The notes under the pieces were generated by a model. The model saw only the letters and a list, made by a program, of their open reading frames with translations. It ran no database searches and had not been told where the DNA came from. From Niastella vici (GTDB lineage: Bacteria > Bacteroidota > Bacteroidia > Chitinophagales > Chitinophagaceae): a stretch of DNA of 64,000 bases. This document shows, in pieces, positions 54,019-63,730 of this stretch (positions are counted from its first letter, which is position 1; each line of letters opens with the position of its first letter). A program made the translations under genes and the position numbers. The DNA is taken from NCBI RefSeq assembly GCF_002077945.1, contig NZ_LVYD01000001.1, forward strand, positions 1 to 64,000. The letters run 5' to 3'.

Positions 54019-54723
54019 TCAACCTTTCATTTTCCCCATAAAATTGTCTTTGTACGAACGGCCAACCGGCAGTTCCTTACCATTGTGCAGCTGTATGGTT
54101 TTGCTGTTAAACTGGTCAATGGCCGAGAGGGCAACGATATAACTTTTATGAATGCGGATGAATTTTCCGGCGGGCAGTTCGCCTTCCAGTGCTTTTAATG
54201 CAGCCAGGGTGGTATATGTTCTTTCGCGGGAATAGATCTTTACATATTCGTTTAACCCTTCTATATATTCAATTTCTTCAAAAAGCAGTTTAACGATGCG
54301 GTAATCGGCTTTGATCATTAAAAAATTCCTGGCCGCCTGCTGTTGTTCATTCCAAACTTTCCGGTACTGGCGATACTCAAGCGCCTTCTGAATAGCTTTT
54401 TCGAACCGTTCCTGCGCAATTGGTTTTACAAGATAATCCAGCACATCCAGCTCATACGCCTGAACGGCATAGTCGTGCCGCGCGGTGGTAAAGATCACCA
54501 TGGTTTCGGCTGGAACCGCTTTAACCAGATCGAAACCGCTGACATACGGCATTTGAATATCGAGCAGGATAAGGTCGACCGGTTGTTGCTGAATAAAATC
54601 AACGGCAGCACGGGAATCGGTAAAGGTTTTTATTACCTGTAATGCCGGAATGTTGGAAGCATATGCCGACAGCACTTTAATGGCCAGGTATTCATCGTCG
54701 ACAATTATGCAGGATATACTCAT
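54019..54723 (-). CDS. LytTR-family response regulator
   Basis: 234 residues. Receiver domain with acidic pair Asp9-Asp10, phosphoacceptor Asp55 in LILLDIQMPY, Thr in FTTARHDY and Lys in LVKPI; C-terminal LytTR DNA-binding domain (IEYIEGLNEYVKIYSRERTYTTLAALKALEGELPAGKFIRIHKSYIVAL). Start overlaps the kinase stop by 4 nt. Target genes unknown; the divergent lipoprotein gene next to the kinase is one possibility. Confidence 0.95.
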   Translation of the reverse strand: MSISCIIVDDEYLAIKVLSAYASNIPALQVIKTFTDSRAAVDFIQQQPVDLILLDIQMPYVSGFDLVKAVPAETMVIFTTARHDYAVQAYELDVLDYLVKPIAQERFEKAIQKALEYRQYRKVWNEQQQAARNFLMIKADYRIVKLLFEEIEYIEGLNEYVKIYSRERTYTTLAALKALEGELPAGKFIRIHKSYIVALSAIDQFNSKTIQLHNGKELPVGRSYKDNFMGKMKG

Positions 54724-55793
54724 GCAATAAGGATGGAAAGGGTTATTGAAAAAGACCGGTCATTTTCATCAATGATCAGTGTATGTTTAAGGGGGTATAC
54801 CAGTTGTAATCGCTTTTGAATATTGACCAGGCCGATACCACCCGCATCCTGCAACACCGGCGGATTGGCCTTTGTATTGTTTACTGATATCACCAACCTG
54901 TTCTTTTCAGGCATTGATAGCTTCATAAAAACAGTAGCGGGCTGCACGCCGATGCCAGAGTGTTTGAGGGCGTTTTCAAGTAACGGTATCAGCAACAGGG
55001 ATTCCATTTCAACAGCCTGGTTAACTTCATAGATGATCTCAATGGCCAGTTTTTGTTCGAACCGTAACTGGAACAACTCCACATAGGCCCGCAAAGCTTC
55101 CATTTCCTGCTGCAGGGTCACCTTGCCAGAACTCTCATACAACATATACCGCAACAGGCCTGATAATTTCATCAGGGCTGTGGAGGCTTTATCAGACTTT
55201 AACAGCGTAAGCGAATAAATATTGTTTATGGTGTTAAACAAAAAATGCGGGTTCATTTGCGCTTTGAGAAAACGCAGTTCAGTTTGCAGATGCAGGTTTT
55301 CGAGCGCCGCCATTTTCGTTTGTTTTTCCTCATTACTAACCGCGAGTCGAAGTAAAGAGGCTACGGCAGCAATAAAGAGCTCAGAAAACAGGACGGTACC
55401 CCTGCGGTTGCGGCCATTAAAGAAGCGGTCTCTGAAATCAAGTGAGCTGGCAATAAAATGGTGTTCAATCAAATTCCTAAGCGGGGTGAGCACGATCAGC
55501 AGCATCAATAAACCGGCAAAGGCCGCCAGCCGGTGTCCTTTTTCATAATACCGGGGCACGAGGAAACTATAGCAAACATAAAAGTTGGTGAGGTGACAGG
55601 CCGCAATCAACAGAAAACGGGTCACCGCATCATGAGGTTGATAATTGACAACAGATACATAATAAACCAGGAAAAAAGTCACCAGCCAGAATACGATCTG
55701 AGTAAGAACAGCAAACGATAAAAACCAGTTACGGCGGGTTAACTCCATTTCCAAATTTACAAAACCGTGGGGCCCAAACAAGTCCATATGCAT
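54720..55793 (-). CDS. LytS/YehU-type sensor histidine kinase
   Basis: 357 residues (an internal ATG, MELTRRNWFL, would give 342). Four membrane helices in the first ~150 residues, without a recognisable extracellular sensor domain, then the His_kinase domain with His183 in QMNPHFLFNTINNI and an HATPase region (LLLIPLLENALKHSGIG, GIGLVNIQKRLQLVY). Phosphorylates the overlapping LytTR regulator. Confidence 0.94.
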   Translation of the reverse strand: MHMDLFGPHGFVNLEMELTRRNWFLSFAVLTQIVFWLVTFFLVYYVSVVNYQPHDAVTRFLLIAACHLTNFYVCYSFLVPRYYEKGHRLAAFAGLLMLLIVLTPLRNLIEHHFIASSLDFRDRFFNGRNRRGTVLFSELFIAAVASLLRLAVSNEEKQTKMAALENLHLQTELRFLKAQMNPHFLFNTINNIYSLTLLKSDKASTALMKLSGLLRYMLYESSGKVTLQQEMEALRAYVELFQLRFEQKLAIEIIYEVNQAVEMESLLLIPLLENALKHSGIGVQPATVFMKLSMPEKNRLVISVNNTKANPPVLQDAGGIGLVNIQKRLQLVYPLKHTLIIDENDRSFSITLSILIA

Positions 55794-55936
55794 TTCACTG
55801 AAACAAACCGGCCGTTCATTGAAATTACCTGCTGCGGCATGAAACCCCGGGAAAATATCCGGGTCTGTAAGCTGTTAGAAGTAAAACAATCCCTTAAAAT
55901 TATTAAACGACCACAATGAAACAACAATTGAATGCG

Positions 55937-56746
55937 ATGAAGACTTATGGAAGTATAGCCCTGGTTGCATTGATCGCCTTATCGGCCTGCCGCAAAGACA
56001 ATAAAGACAACAGTGACACCGACACTACGGTATCCCTGGCTTCAGGCGGCAGTGTTTCTCAAAGTTTGTACGATGACGCTTTTGACGTAATAACCACCGA
56101 AGGAGAAAACAACAGCGTAAATGGCCGGGTAGAAACCTGTGCTACAGTGACCCTGTCCCCTGCCGATACCACTACCTTTCCCAAAACCATGACGATTGAT
56201 TTTGGAACCGGTTGTGTAAGTTCCAATGGCATTACCCGGAAGGGAAAGATCATTGCTACGCTCAGTGGAAAGATCCGGAAAAGCGGTAGCACCGCATCGG
56301 TTACTTTCAGTAATTATTATGTAAACAATTATCATGTAGAAGGCACTTATTCCATTACCACCAATTCGGGCAGTGGCAACGGTATTAATTACACGACTGC
56401 GGTAAGCGGTGGCAAGATCACCTGGCCCGACGGCAGCACCTGGTTTAATTACAGTGGTACGCATACCCTGGCCCAAACCGGCGGTATTGGAACGGCGACC
56501 ATTTCGGATGACGTATTTTCCTGGACGGGTGGTTTTACCAGCAGTTCATCGGCCGGCAAAAGCCTGACGGTAAGCATTACGAGCCCGCTCGTGAAGAGTA
56601 TGAGCTGCAAAAACATAGTTTCGGGCGTGCAGACGTTCACATATAATGTTATTTCCGGATCTATAAATTATGGCGATGGCACCTGCGATAACCAGGCTAC
56701 CCTGACGGTGGGGAGCAGAACCCAGCAGATCACGCTGCCGCGTTAG
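55937..56746 (+). CDS. lipoprotein of unknown function, beta-rich
   Basis: 269 residues from ATG at 55937 (MKTYGSIALVALIALSACRKD), giving a clean lipobox with lipid Cys near residue 18; the ATG at 55916 adds seven residues. The mature part is rich in Ser, Thr and Gly and predicted all-beta (VTLSPADTTTFPKTMTIDFGTGCVSSNGITRKGKI), with a few cysteines possibly forming disulfides. Typical of Chitinophagaceae surface lipoproteins. Divergent from the LytS/LytTR pair. Confidence 0.8.
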   Translation: MKTYGSIALVALIALSACRKDNKDNSDTDTTVSLASGGSVSQSLYDDAFDVITTEGENNSVNGRVETCATVTLSPADTTTFPKTMTIDFGTGCVSSNGITRKGKIIATLSGKIRKSGSTASVTFSNYYVNNYHVEGTYSITTNSGSGNGINYTTAVSGGKITWPDGSTWFNYSGTHTLAQTGGIGTATISDDVFSWTGGFTSSSSAGKSLTVSITSPLVKSMSCKNIVSGVQTFTYNVISGSINYGDGTCDNQATLTVGSRTQQITLPR

Positions 56747-56770
56747 GTATTTGGAACCGTTTTTTTGGGA

Positions 56771-56795
56771 AAAAGCTCCTTCGGGGGCTTTTTTT
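56771..56795 (+). terminator. rho-independent terminator
   Basis: AAAAGCTCC with GGGGCTTTT (one G-T pair), UUCG tetraloop, then T-tract; 25 nt after the lipoprotein stop. Confidence 0.92.
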
Positions 56796-56940
56796 CATTA
56801 ATATCGCTTTAATTGTCAATGCTGAGGAGAATTCGCAATTTTGATGTAGATTTGCCGCCCGATTGGGCTTTCGGTTTATAAATGGCAGACAGGCCGATTG
56901 AGCAAATTTGACCGTTTACGATTGCCTATTCGCGACAACT

Positions 56941-57012
56941 GGTCTCGTAGTACAATGGATAGTACGCAAGTCTCCGGAACTTGATATCCCAGTTCGATTC
57001 TGGGCGAGACCA
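56941..57012 (+). tRNA. tRNA-Arg (anticodon CCG)
   Basis: Acceptor stem GGTCTCG / CGAGACC with discriminator A; D arm GTAC ... GTAC; anticodon stem CAAGT / ACTTG with loop CTCCGGA, anticodon CCG (reads CGG); T arm CCCAG TTCGATT CTGGG. 72 nt, no encoded CCA. All four arms pair. Confidence 0.95.
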
Positions 57013-57051
57013 CTCTCACACGTTTAATTGAAAGTAACGAAAAGCATTAAG

Positions 57052-57085
57052 CCCGTATAAAATCTTGATTTTGTACGGGTTTTTT
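57052..57085 (+). terminator. rho-independent terminator of tRNA-Arg
   Basis: 13-bp stem CCCGTATAAAATC / GATTTTGTACGGG (one wobble) followed by TTTTTT. Confidence 0.92.
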
Positions 57086-57659
57086 GTTTGTGGTTGACAC
57101 CCTTTGACAAAGAATTACCTGCTCATACAACCGCTTCAAGGTGATAGTTGCAATAACCTTCCTTACTTTTCTTATCGGCTTATCTGGCATTGTATTAATG
57201 TGTAAAGTGTATTACCTATGTTATTTAAAAGAATTGCTTACTAAGCTCATTTGGCCTTGCAGGTATTTGAAGTCGTTATCCTGCAATGGTAATTTTGCAT
57301 TCTAATTAATTTGTATGAAAGAATCAACGGCGACGAGTCATCCTCATTCATTGGAATTACCTCCTATTACAAAAGGATACCCCAATGATATTGTACACTC
57401 AAATCAAGCTGAAGATTTAATAAGCCCTGCTGGGCGTCTAACTGAAGAAAAGATCAGCTATCTCAACAGGATCGGTAATGAGTATCCATTCTGTATATAT
57501 TATAAGCCGAAAATGAACGATCCGCTTTAAGAGGAACATTTGTGACGGTTGACAATCCATGAGTATCAACAATGGCAGGCTAAAATGCTTTCATTGCATT
57601 TTTTCCAAGCTGTCTCAGAGTTAGTGAGATTCAACTTAGGTAAGCCTAACTTACTCACC
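57086..57659. other. AT-rich spacer after tRNA-Arg
   Basis: About 570 nt. A 71-codon frame at 57315-57530 (MKESTATSHPHSLELPP) is possible but has no recognised homology, signal peptide or helix pattern. No repeated tRNA 3' end was seen that would mark an attachment site. Confidence 0.4.
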
Positions 57660-58286
57660 TTATTTGATGGAATTAATTTTTCTGAAAACCATTGTATCAC
57701 TGTAACACATTCCCCCAGGATCAGAATTACATGTAAATACAATTGAATCACCGGCCAATTTACCCCTAAATAACTGCCTTTCGTTGCTTCCTCCTCTAAC
57801 TTCATACTTAATACCTTTATTATAATTATTCAACGTATAGGGTTTCAAATATAATTCATGCTCAACCAGGCTGAAAGATATAAAACCATTATTTGTATAA
57901 ACGCTATCGAGATCTTCCTTAAAATAAAACAAACCATGTTCACCTTCAGGATCAGGGCCAAACATTACAGCCTTCAATGAATCATTTTCACAACGAAATA
58001 TTACGGTGTAATGGACACTATCTGGTATTTTTGCATTTTCAGGCAAATCAGAAAGGTCCTCCCGCTCTTTAAACCGGAAAATACTTCCATCCAATTTTTT
58101 GCAATCCTGAAGTGTGGTCTGAACAACCCGGGTAGTAATAACGCTGTCTGTTACCTGGTTTGCTGTTCCGCTATCGGCTGTATTATTTGTGCCATTGCTA
58201 TTCCTACTGCTTTTATCAGTTCGAATACAAGCTGATAGCCAAAATAGAAAATTTACGAAAAGAAATAATCTGAAGGCGATTTTCAT
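57660..58286 (-). CDS. lipoprotein of unknown function
   Basis: 208 residues from ATG at 58286 (MKIAFRLFLFVNFLFWLSAC), lipid Cys near residue 20, followed by a Ser/Asn/Thr-rich linker. The mature part contains CKKLDGSIFRFKEREDLSDLPENAKIPDSVHYTVIFRCEND and ends in CNSDPGGMCYSDTMVFRK; beta-rich by pattern. No family recognised. The surrounding DNA is more AT-rich than the core genes. Confidence 0.7.
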   Translation of the reverse strand: MKIAFRLFLFVNFLFWLSACIRTDKSSRNSNGTNNTADSGTANQVTDSVITTRVVQTTLQDCKKLDGSIFRFKEREDLSDLPENAKIPDSVHYTVIFRCENDSLKAVMFGPDPEGEHGLFYFKEDLDSVYTNNGFISFSLVEHELYLKPYTLNNYNKGIKYEVRGGSNERQLFRGKLAGDSIVFTCNSDPGGMCYSDTMVFRKINSIK

Positions 58287-58423
58287 AAAGACGTTATTAA
58301 AATCAAAGGATAAAAACTTCAAGATAAATACAAAAAGCCATTATTTGTAACTTAACACATCTTCATATTTCTTTCAAAGCACATTCAATTTTTCTCCACC
58401 TTCGATTCCCTCAAGTTCTAAGG

Positions 58424-58469
58424 TGACCTCCGAGGTTAGTAGTCCGACTCACCGTAATAAATCATTGAT
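58424..58469 (+). promoter_or_regulatory. 46-nt shared upstream element, copy 1
   Basis: Begins TGACCTCCGAGGTTAG (a near palindrome around ACCTcCGAGGT) and ends ATAAATCATTGAT. An ungapped copy with about 65 percent identity and exactly the same length lies at 63731-63776. Located 174 nt upstream of a secreted-protein gene; function as regulatory site is inferred. Confidence 0.5.
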
Positions 58470-58642
58470 TTTAACCAGGTTTTGAACATTAAAGCCGTTT
58501 AAGCAAGATGACTCAATCTCGTCCTTTTTGTTCTGCCTGACAAACCTATCGAGATAAGGAAACCTCGTAAGAATTCAAACTTTTCTCTATCTTTCCCCCT
58601 AACGTTCTCATCAATTTGAAAACAAACCTTTCAAAACCAGCT

Positions 58643-59563
58643 ATGCAAAGAAAATTTTTCGCCCTTTATCTCGCAATTTTATGTTCTGTAACTTCAATAG
58701 CCCAGTACGCTGATATAAGGGCAGCCATTTCGAGTCAAAAATTTAGCGACGAAGTTATGGCTCAATTAAAGGCAACAACCACCGTATTCTTTTATTCCAA
58801 ACAACAGAAATCAGAGATTGACCTCATTAAACAGGCAGTTACTGATGGCTGGAAGTTAACGCCGTTGGTCTTTGATGATATTAGCAAATTTGACAAATAT
58901 GCTTCTAATCCAAAATACTCCTATTTCATCATCGAAGGATTTACTAAAGAATCCAAATACACCAGCAATACACATTATTATATAAATCTGCGTCTGTTCA
59001 AAGAAGTGACCAAAAAAGGAAATATTATTTCAACGGGTTTATGCCGCATTGAATTATACCCCAATACGGAAACTCTTAATATGGGTGGAGGTAGATCGGA
59101 AGAGGTAGTTGAAAATTTATATACTAAAGGGGCTTTTTACAACTGGAGCCCTATACTTTTAAAAGCGCAGCTGGAAGCTGTATCTTCAAACCTGGAAAAA
59201 AGTTTTAAACCAGAACATTACACTGAAATTAAGGACAAAGACCTCTCAAGTATCTTATCCAACGATACCTTGTATGTGCCAAAAACATTACTGATGAGCT
59301 TCAACGCTTTATCAGGAAAAGAGAAAGAAAAACCTGAAACCATTTTTGACGGTTATCATTATAAATACAGGCTCTGTACCGATGAAGAATTATTCGACCT
59401 TTTTCAAATAAGTAAAAAGGGCAGGCTTTTATTTGAGTACGTAAAAAGCTCTACCGATAAATTCATAACCATATACGACCTGCAGCAAAAAAAGATTATT
59501 TACCGAAATTATGTTCCTCTTAGTTATAACCTAAAAAGTAAAGACATTGAAAGCATAAAATAA
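58643..59563 (+). CDS. secreted protein of unknown function
   Basis: 306 residues from ATG at 58643 (MQRKFFALYLAILCSVTSIAQ) with a signal peptide; the open frame starts nine codons earlier with TTG. Mature sequence has alternating beta strands and helices (TTTVFFYSKQQKSEIDLIKQAVTDGWKLTPLVFDD, YSYFIIEGFTKE). No catalytic motif or named domain recognised. Likely periplasmic. Upstream element shared with the gene at 63852 suggests common regulation. Confidence 0.7.
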   Translation: MQRKFFALYLAILCSVTSIAQYADIRAAISSQKFSDEVMAQLKATTTVFFYSKQQKSEIDLIKQAVTDGWKLTPLVFDDISKFDKYASNPKYSYFIIEGFTKESKYTSNTHYYINLRLFKEVTKKGNIISTGLCRIELYPNTETLNMGGGRSEEVVENLYTKGAFYNWSPILLKAQLEAVSSNLEKSFKPEHYTEIKDKDLSSILSNDTLYVPKTLLMSFNALSGKEKEKPETIFDGYHYKYRLCTDEELFDLFQISKKGRLLFEYVKSSTDKFITIYDLQQKKIIYRNYVPLSYNLKSKDIESIK

Positions 59564-59585
59564 CTATTGTTGGCAATGTATACTT

Positions 59586-59616
59586 CAATGCCCCCTTGCC
59601 AATACAGGGGGCATTG
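59586..59616. terminator. terminator-like hairpin
   Basis: Perfect 11-bp stem CAATGCCCCCT / AGGGGGCATTG, 9-nt loop, 23 nt after the stop at 59563. Weak T-tract. Confidence 0.7.
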
Positions 59617-59870
59617 TATATTTCAAAACATTAAACGAGTTATGGGACAAACCGCTACCTTGTACCGAATTGACAAAAAAGAAAGAGGAAGGTGATTATG
59701 TTTTGAGTTTTATTGGATGATATTATTCTCAACTTTGCCACAAAAGCTGTCAATTTTCCAAAAACAACTCCCAACACGTTCTTCGAAATTTCAATCTGCA
59801 AAAAGTCGATCTTCCATTAACAGCAAAAGAGGGACTTTCGCCCCTCTTTTCGCTCTCTGGTATCTTCCTG

Positions 59871-62654
59871 CTATTTTTTGATAAACTTCTTCGTTACGCT
59901 TTTTGTATTGTTGCTGACCTTGATAAAATATACACCGCTGGGTATATCGCTTAACTTCAGCACATATTGCTTTCCGGATACCGGAAAACACTTCAATACA
60001 CGACCGGTTACATCAGTCAGGGTTGCTGTAGCTCCATTCTCAAACTCACTTGCAAGCTTTACAGTCAATTGTGTTATTGTCGGATTTGGATAAATAATCA
60101 CTTCATTAGACGCCATTTCCTGAACCGGAATGGTTGCTGTTGGCTCTGTTGCGATCCTTGTTCCCTGCGTGGTTGATGCAGTAACCGGCACTAACATCCA
60201 TTGCTGATTGTCGCCACCCAGGTAGGTCCATTGTTGAACATTGGCGCCATCGGCAGTGGAGCCTGCATTTACATCAACTGCTTTACCGCTGTGAACAGGT
60301 GTTATGCGATAATAACCTTCGCTCGTTGGGGTAAAACTAAACCGTTGGTTATCGCCACCGGTTGATTGCCAGATCTGAATGTTGGCGCCATCGGCCGTTG
60401 AAACACCAGCTACATCCAAATATTTTCCACTCGAAAGTCCGACAATCGAATACTTACCACTGCCGGTATATGTTACCGTCCATTTTTGACAGGAACAATC
60501 GTTCCAGGTATATTGTTGTACATTGGTGCCATTGGCAGTACCATTATTATATACATCCAGCACTTTGGCACTGTGCTTTGCAACGATCTTATAGAGGCCG
60601 TTCGGTATTGGCTGCGGCGTTCCTGCTATCAGACTTACATTATCAAAATGGGTGCTATCGATAGCTCCGGTTGAGCTGCCCGAACAGGCAGCGAGGCCAA
60701 TATAGTAACTAGTGGCCATTGTAATGGTTGTTGTTCCTATCTGAAACCATGCTGCTCCATCTAACGATTGATAAGCAGTGAAGGTATTACCCGACCGTTG
60801 CAGGCGAAACCAAACGGGCGTCCAGGTAAACTGATTTCCATCATTCCACCCCATTGAGCCGCCCGTAGCCGTTCTTGCTCCGAATCTGGAATACCGCCAG
60901 CCCGACTCACCGAGCGTTACGGCTACTGCCGCTGCATTGGCATTTAACGATTCACGAATGAGAAGACCTGTTCTCAGAAGTGTTCCGGTAATATCGTACA
61001 TACGGGCTGTAATAGTAACATCACCACTCACATTGGTATAAGCGTAACTGTAAGAATCGGCAGTTCCACCTATTCCGGTTCCCGAGCCACTTACAATAAA
61101 AGTGCTGTCGCCCACATTGGCAAAACCGGCACTGCCTGCAGCGCTTACCGTACCAATATCCTGACGCGCCCAGCCCGATGGCAATGTGGTGGTGGTAACC
61201 GGTGTGGCGCTTACCTGCGTTGAATTGGCGCTTGTGCCTGATTGATTAATGGACTGAATAACATAATAATATGTTGTGCCCGCGGTAACATTTTCATCGG
61301 TGTATTCAGCATAGGTGTTCTTCGTCCAGCTGGCAATTGTTGTATAAGGACCGCCGCTTGTTGTAGCCCGCAGCACATTGTAACCCTGAGCAGTGACACC
61401 ACTCGATGCCCATTTTAAAAATACCCTTGCCATACCGGGTATTGCAGTTACTCCCGTTGGAACCGGCGCCACCGGTGACGGTGGATACGGCGATGCAGTA
61501 GCATCCAGTGTAAATGTAAGTGTACCATATCCCAAATGATCTAAATCGCCCACCTCAGGACGTACTATTTGAGCGGCGGATTTTACATTCGGCGCCGATA
61601 AGCCTTTAAGAACAGCATAATGATTGTAAAGCAGTTCAAAAATGGGTTTATTATCCAAATGTCCATGCCCGTTTATGGCAGGATAAAATAAATTCCAGCC
61701 ATCACAGTTTACGTACGGTTCATACGGAACCCATTTCCATAAATTATATGCCGCATTATACTCGGCACCTGCCAGCAGGCGATTGCTACTATAACTAAAG
61801 ATGTCAATACCCTGGTTATAGGCTACCTGGCAGGCATACGCTAAAAACCCTAATCCCAGCATGGCATGCGCCTGGTCGCGGCCACTCTCCTGCCATTGGC
61901 CCATTCCGTTAGGATGAATGTAAGTCACCGCGTTCATGATGTTACCATTTCCTACCCCTGATTTGTAATAGGTAACCCCTTCATTGAACTTGGCTGTATC
62001 ATCCAGTAAAACACCCATTGAAATCAAAGCGCCCACATTACAGGCATCCCAGTTGGCGAAATAATGAGTGCCGCAGGTGCCGTTGTGATTGGTGAGAAAA
62101 TCGTGGCACACGGGATACAGGTACGTATTCATCATAGTCTTGAAGCGGGTAAAGCTGGTATCAGCCCAATGGGGATAAATGCGCAGCACTTCAGCAGCCA
62201 GCGCAAAATCCATAACCGCAATTCCCATTAAACCAGGGATATCGGTGCCGGTAGGCACCTGGTTTACTGCAGCGCTCCAACCGTCCAAATTCCGTTTGGC
62301 GCATTCTGCAAACGTAGTGTCGCCGGAAATATACCAGCGTATCGCATTCAGATAAGCAGCATGAGCATCGGCATCGGCCCGCTGCCGGTTCGCACCCATA
62401 TTCGCCCGTGGCGCAGCGCCGTAGGTATTTTGTGCTTTTGAATCGGTGATCAAAAGGTTCCAGTCATCGATCCAGGGATGCGTGCTGGCGGCTACTTTTG
62501 ATTTCATCCGGTCAAGATCGGCCTGTGTATGCAGGCCACCGGGATGGACAAAGGTTTGTGCCCGGGCAAGATCCTGAAGGGCAAGAACAATCGTTAGCGA
62601 TACCAATACCTTGTGTAGAAAGCATTGTTGCCTGTGGTTAATTTTTAACTTCAT
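59871..62654 (-). CDS. modular alginate-lyase-family protein secreted by T9SS
   Basis: 927 residues. Signal peptide to about 33; alginate-lyase-like alpha/alpha domain about 38-390 (NWDACNVGALISMGVLLDD, GMGQWQESGRDQAHAMLGL); fibronectin type III domain about 398-485; laminin-G/DUF1349-like beta-sandwich about 490-675; ricin-type CBM13 trefoil about 680-825 with QxW/F repeats (QKW, QRF, QQW); and a type-A T9SS C-terminal domain (IIYPNPTITQLTV ... SGVYFIKVSNNTKSVTKKFIKK). Degrades a uronate-containing polysaccharide; exact substrate uncertain. Exported through the machinery that gldKLMN contributes to. No SusC/D genes nearby. Confidence 0.85.
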   Translation of the reverse strand: MKLKINHRQQCFLHKVLVSLTIVLALQDLARAQTFVHPGGLHTQADLDRMKSKVAASTHPWIDDWNLLITDSKAQNTYGAAPRANMGANRQRADADAHAAYLNAIRWYISGDTTFAECAKRNLDGWSAAVNQVPTGTDIPGLMGIAVMDFALAAEVLRIYPHWADTSFTRFKTMMNTYLYPVCHDFLTNHNGTCGTHYFANWDACNVGALISMGVLLDDTAKFNEGVTYYKSGVGNGNIMNAVTYIHPNGMGQWQESGRDQAHAMLGLGFLAYACQVAYNQGIDIFSYSSNRLLAGAEYNAAYNLWKWVPYEPYVNCDGWNLFYPAINGHGHLDNKPIFELLYNHYAVLKGLSAPNVKSAAQIVRPEVGDLDHLGYGTLTFTLDATASPYPPSPVAPVPTGVTAIPGMARVFLKWASSGVTAQGYNVLRATTSGGPYTTIASWTKNTYAEYTDENVTAGTTYYYVIQSINQSGTSANSTQVSATPVTTTTLPSGWARQDIGTVSAAGSAGFANVGDSTFIVSGSGTGIGGTADSYSYAYTNVSGDVTITARMYDITGTLLRTGLLIRESLNANAAAVAVTLGESGWRYSRFGARTATGGSMGWNDGNQFTWTPVWFRLQRSGNTFTAYQSLDGAAWFQIGTTTITMATSYYIGLAACSGSSTGAIDSTHFDNVSLIAGTPQPIPNGLYKIVAKHSAKVLDVYNNGTANGTNVQQYTWNDCSCQKWTVTYTGSGKYSIVGLSSGKYLDVAGVSTADGANIQIWQSTGGDNQRFSFTPTSEGYYRITPVHSGKAVDVNAGSTADGANVQQWTYLGGDNQQWMLVPVTASTTQGTRIATEPTATIPVQEMASNEVIIYPNPTITQLTVKLASEFENGATATLTDVTGRVLKCFPVSGKQYVLKLSDIPSGVYFIKVSNNTKSVTKKFIKK

Positions 62655-62679
62655 AGTTGGGATTGTATAATTTTTTCAA

Positions 62680-62701
62680 ATGGCAAATGCCATCAAAAAT
62701 A
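62680..62701 (-). promoter_or_regulatory. candidate promoter with overlapping palindrome, lyase gene
   Basis: TATTTTTG -7 box on the minus strand (62701-62694), immediately followed by the palindrome ATGGCAAATGCCAT (62680-62693) where transcription would start, 26 nt before the lyase ATG. No -33 TTG. The palindrome is a candidate operator. Confidence 0.45.
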
Positions 62702-62983
62702 TTATTCATCCTAAAAAACGAAGTGGGGGCTATTGACCTAAAAAGGGGGGTAGTTTGGTCAGGGTTTCCGAAAATACCTGCGTATACTATATGCACAACT
62801 CTTTATTATACATAAAGGGCAGGCGCCGAAGCGGAAAAAACACTGGCAAACCTTTTTATACCAGGGAAGTTTTGCCGGGATTATAGGACAGCTGGCACCG
62901 TTGCCTTCCAATTCCTTTTGTCTTACATTATTCATTTTTAAGTTGATTTGCTATTTATACCAACTCAAAAATAAAATCACCCG

Positions 62984-63544
62984 CTACCATTCACATTTCT
63001 CTGACCGTAGCCTTTCCCTTCTTACCTGTTCAATACATTTGTATTTTTGATTGGCTGCAGTGTGTTTGTTCTTCCAACCCATTCTTTTGGAGATTATTTC
63101 AATGGACTCTCTGTAGAAGAAAAGAGCCTTTAATATGCGCTGGCAGTTCTCTGTAATCTTACTCAGCCATGAATTCATTTTTTCCTCGTTTGTCTTTTCG
63201 GGCCTGATCTCAATCGGGAAAACATCTGTGCCGGGCTGGTATTTTTCAATGCTTTCTACCGGCAAAAGCCTGTTGTCTCTTGAACGCTTTAACCATTGAT
63301 TCTTTGCGATGGCAATAAAGTACGTTTTAAGGGAGGAAGTCAACTTAAAGTCCTTCTGATTTATTTTTTGCAACAGAATAACCATTGTATCCTGAAAAAC
63401 ATCTTCCGCATCTTCCAGGTTTCCGGAATTCCTGGTTACATAAGCCTGTACAAACGGGAAATAGTTTGCGTACAAAGCCGCAAAAGCTTCATTACTATCA
63501 CATTTAAGACTGTTTATAAGGATGAGATCAGTTACTTTTTCCAT
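62984..63544 (-). CDS. ECF RNA polymerase sigma factor
   Basis: 186 residues. Region 2 YVTRNSGNLEDAEDVFQDTMVILLQKI and LKTYFIAIAKNQWLKRSRD; region 4 ENCQRILKALFFYRESIEIISKRMGWKNKHTAANQKYKCIEQVRR. No anti-sigma gene is adjacent on either side: downstream is the lyase after 330 nt, upstream a divergent secreted-protein gene. It may instead act on these neighbours. Confidence 0.92.
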   Translation of the reverse strand: MEKVTDLILINSLKCDSNEAFAALYANYFPFVQAYVTRNSGNLEDAEDVFQDTMVILLQKINQKDFKLTSSLKTYFIAIAKNQWLKRSRDNRLLPVESIEKYQPGTDVFPIEIRPEKTNEEKMNSWLSKITENCQRILKALFFYRESIEIISKRMGWKNKHTAANQKYKCIEQVRRERLRSEKCEW

Positions 63545-63730
63545 TTTTCATTACCATGCTCATTTGTTGATACCCTGCCAGGCGAATTATCACCCACCCG
63601 GAGGGTTAAAAAAAAGATATATAACTATAAACAATTGTAATTGTTCGAAATACCAGCCAGCATACAAGTACTCATTATTTTTTATATCTTAGGCCCCTGC
63701 AAATGTTCTCAATACAGTTAATTGTCAGGA

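Noticed and set aside
57549-57746. 65-codon plus-strand frame
   Set aside because: Antisense to the end of the lipoprotein gene at 57660-58286 and without support.
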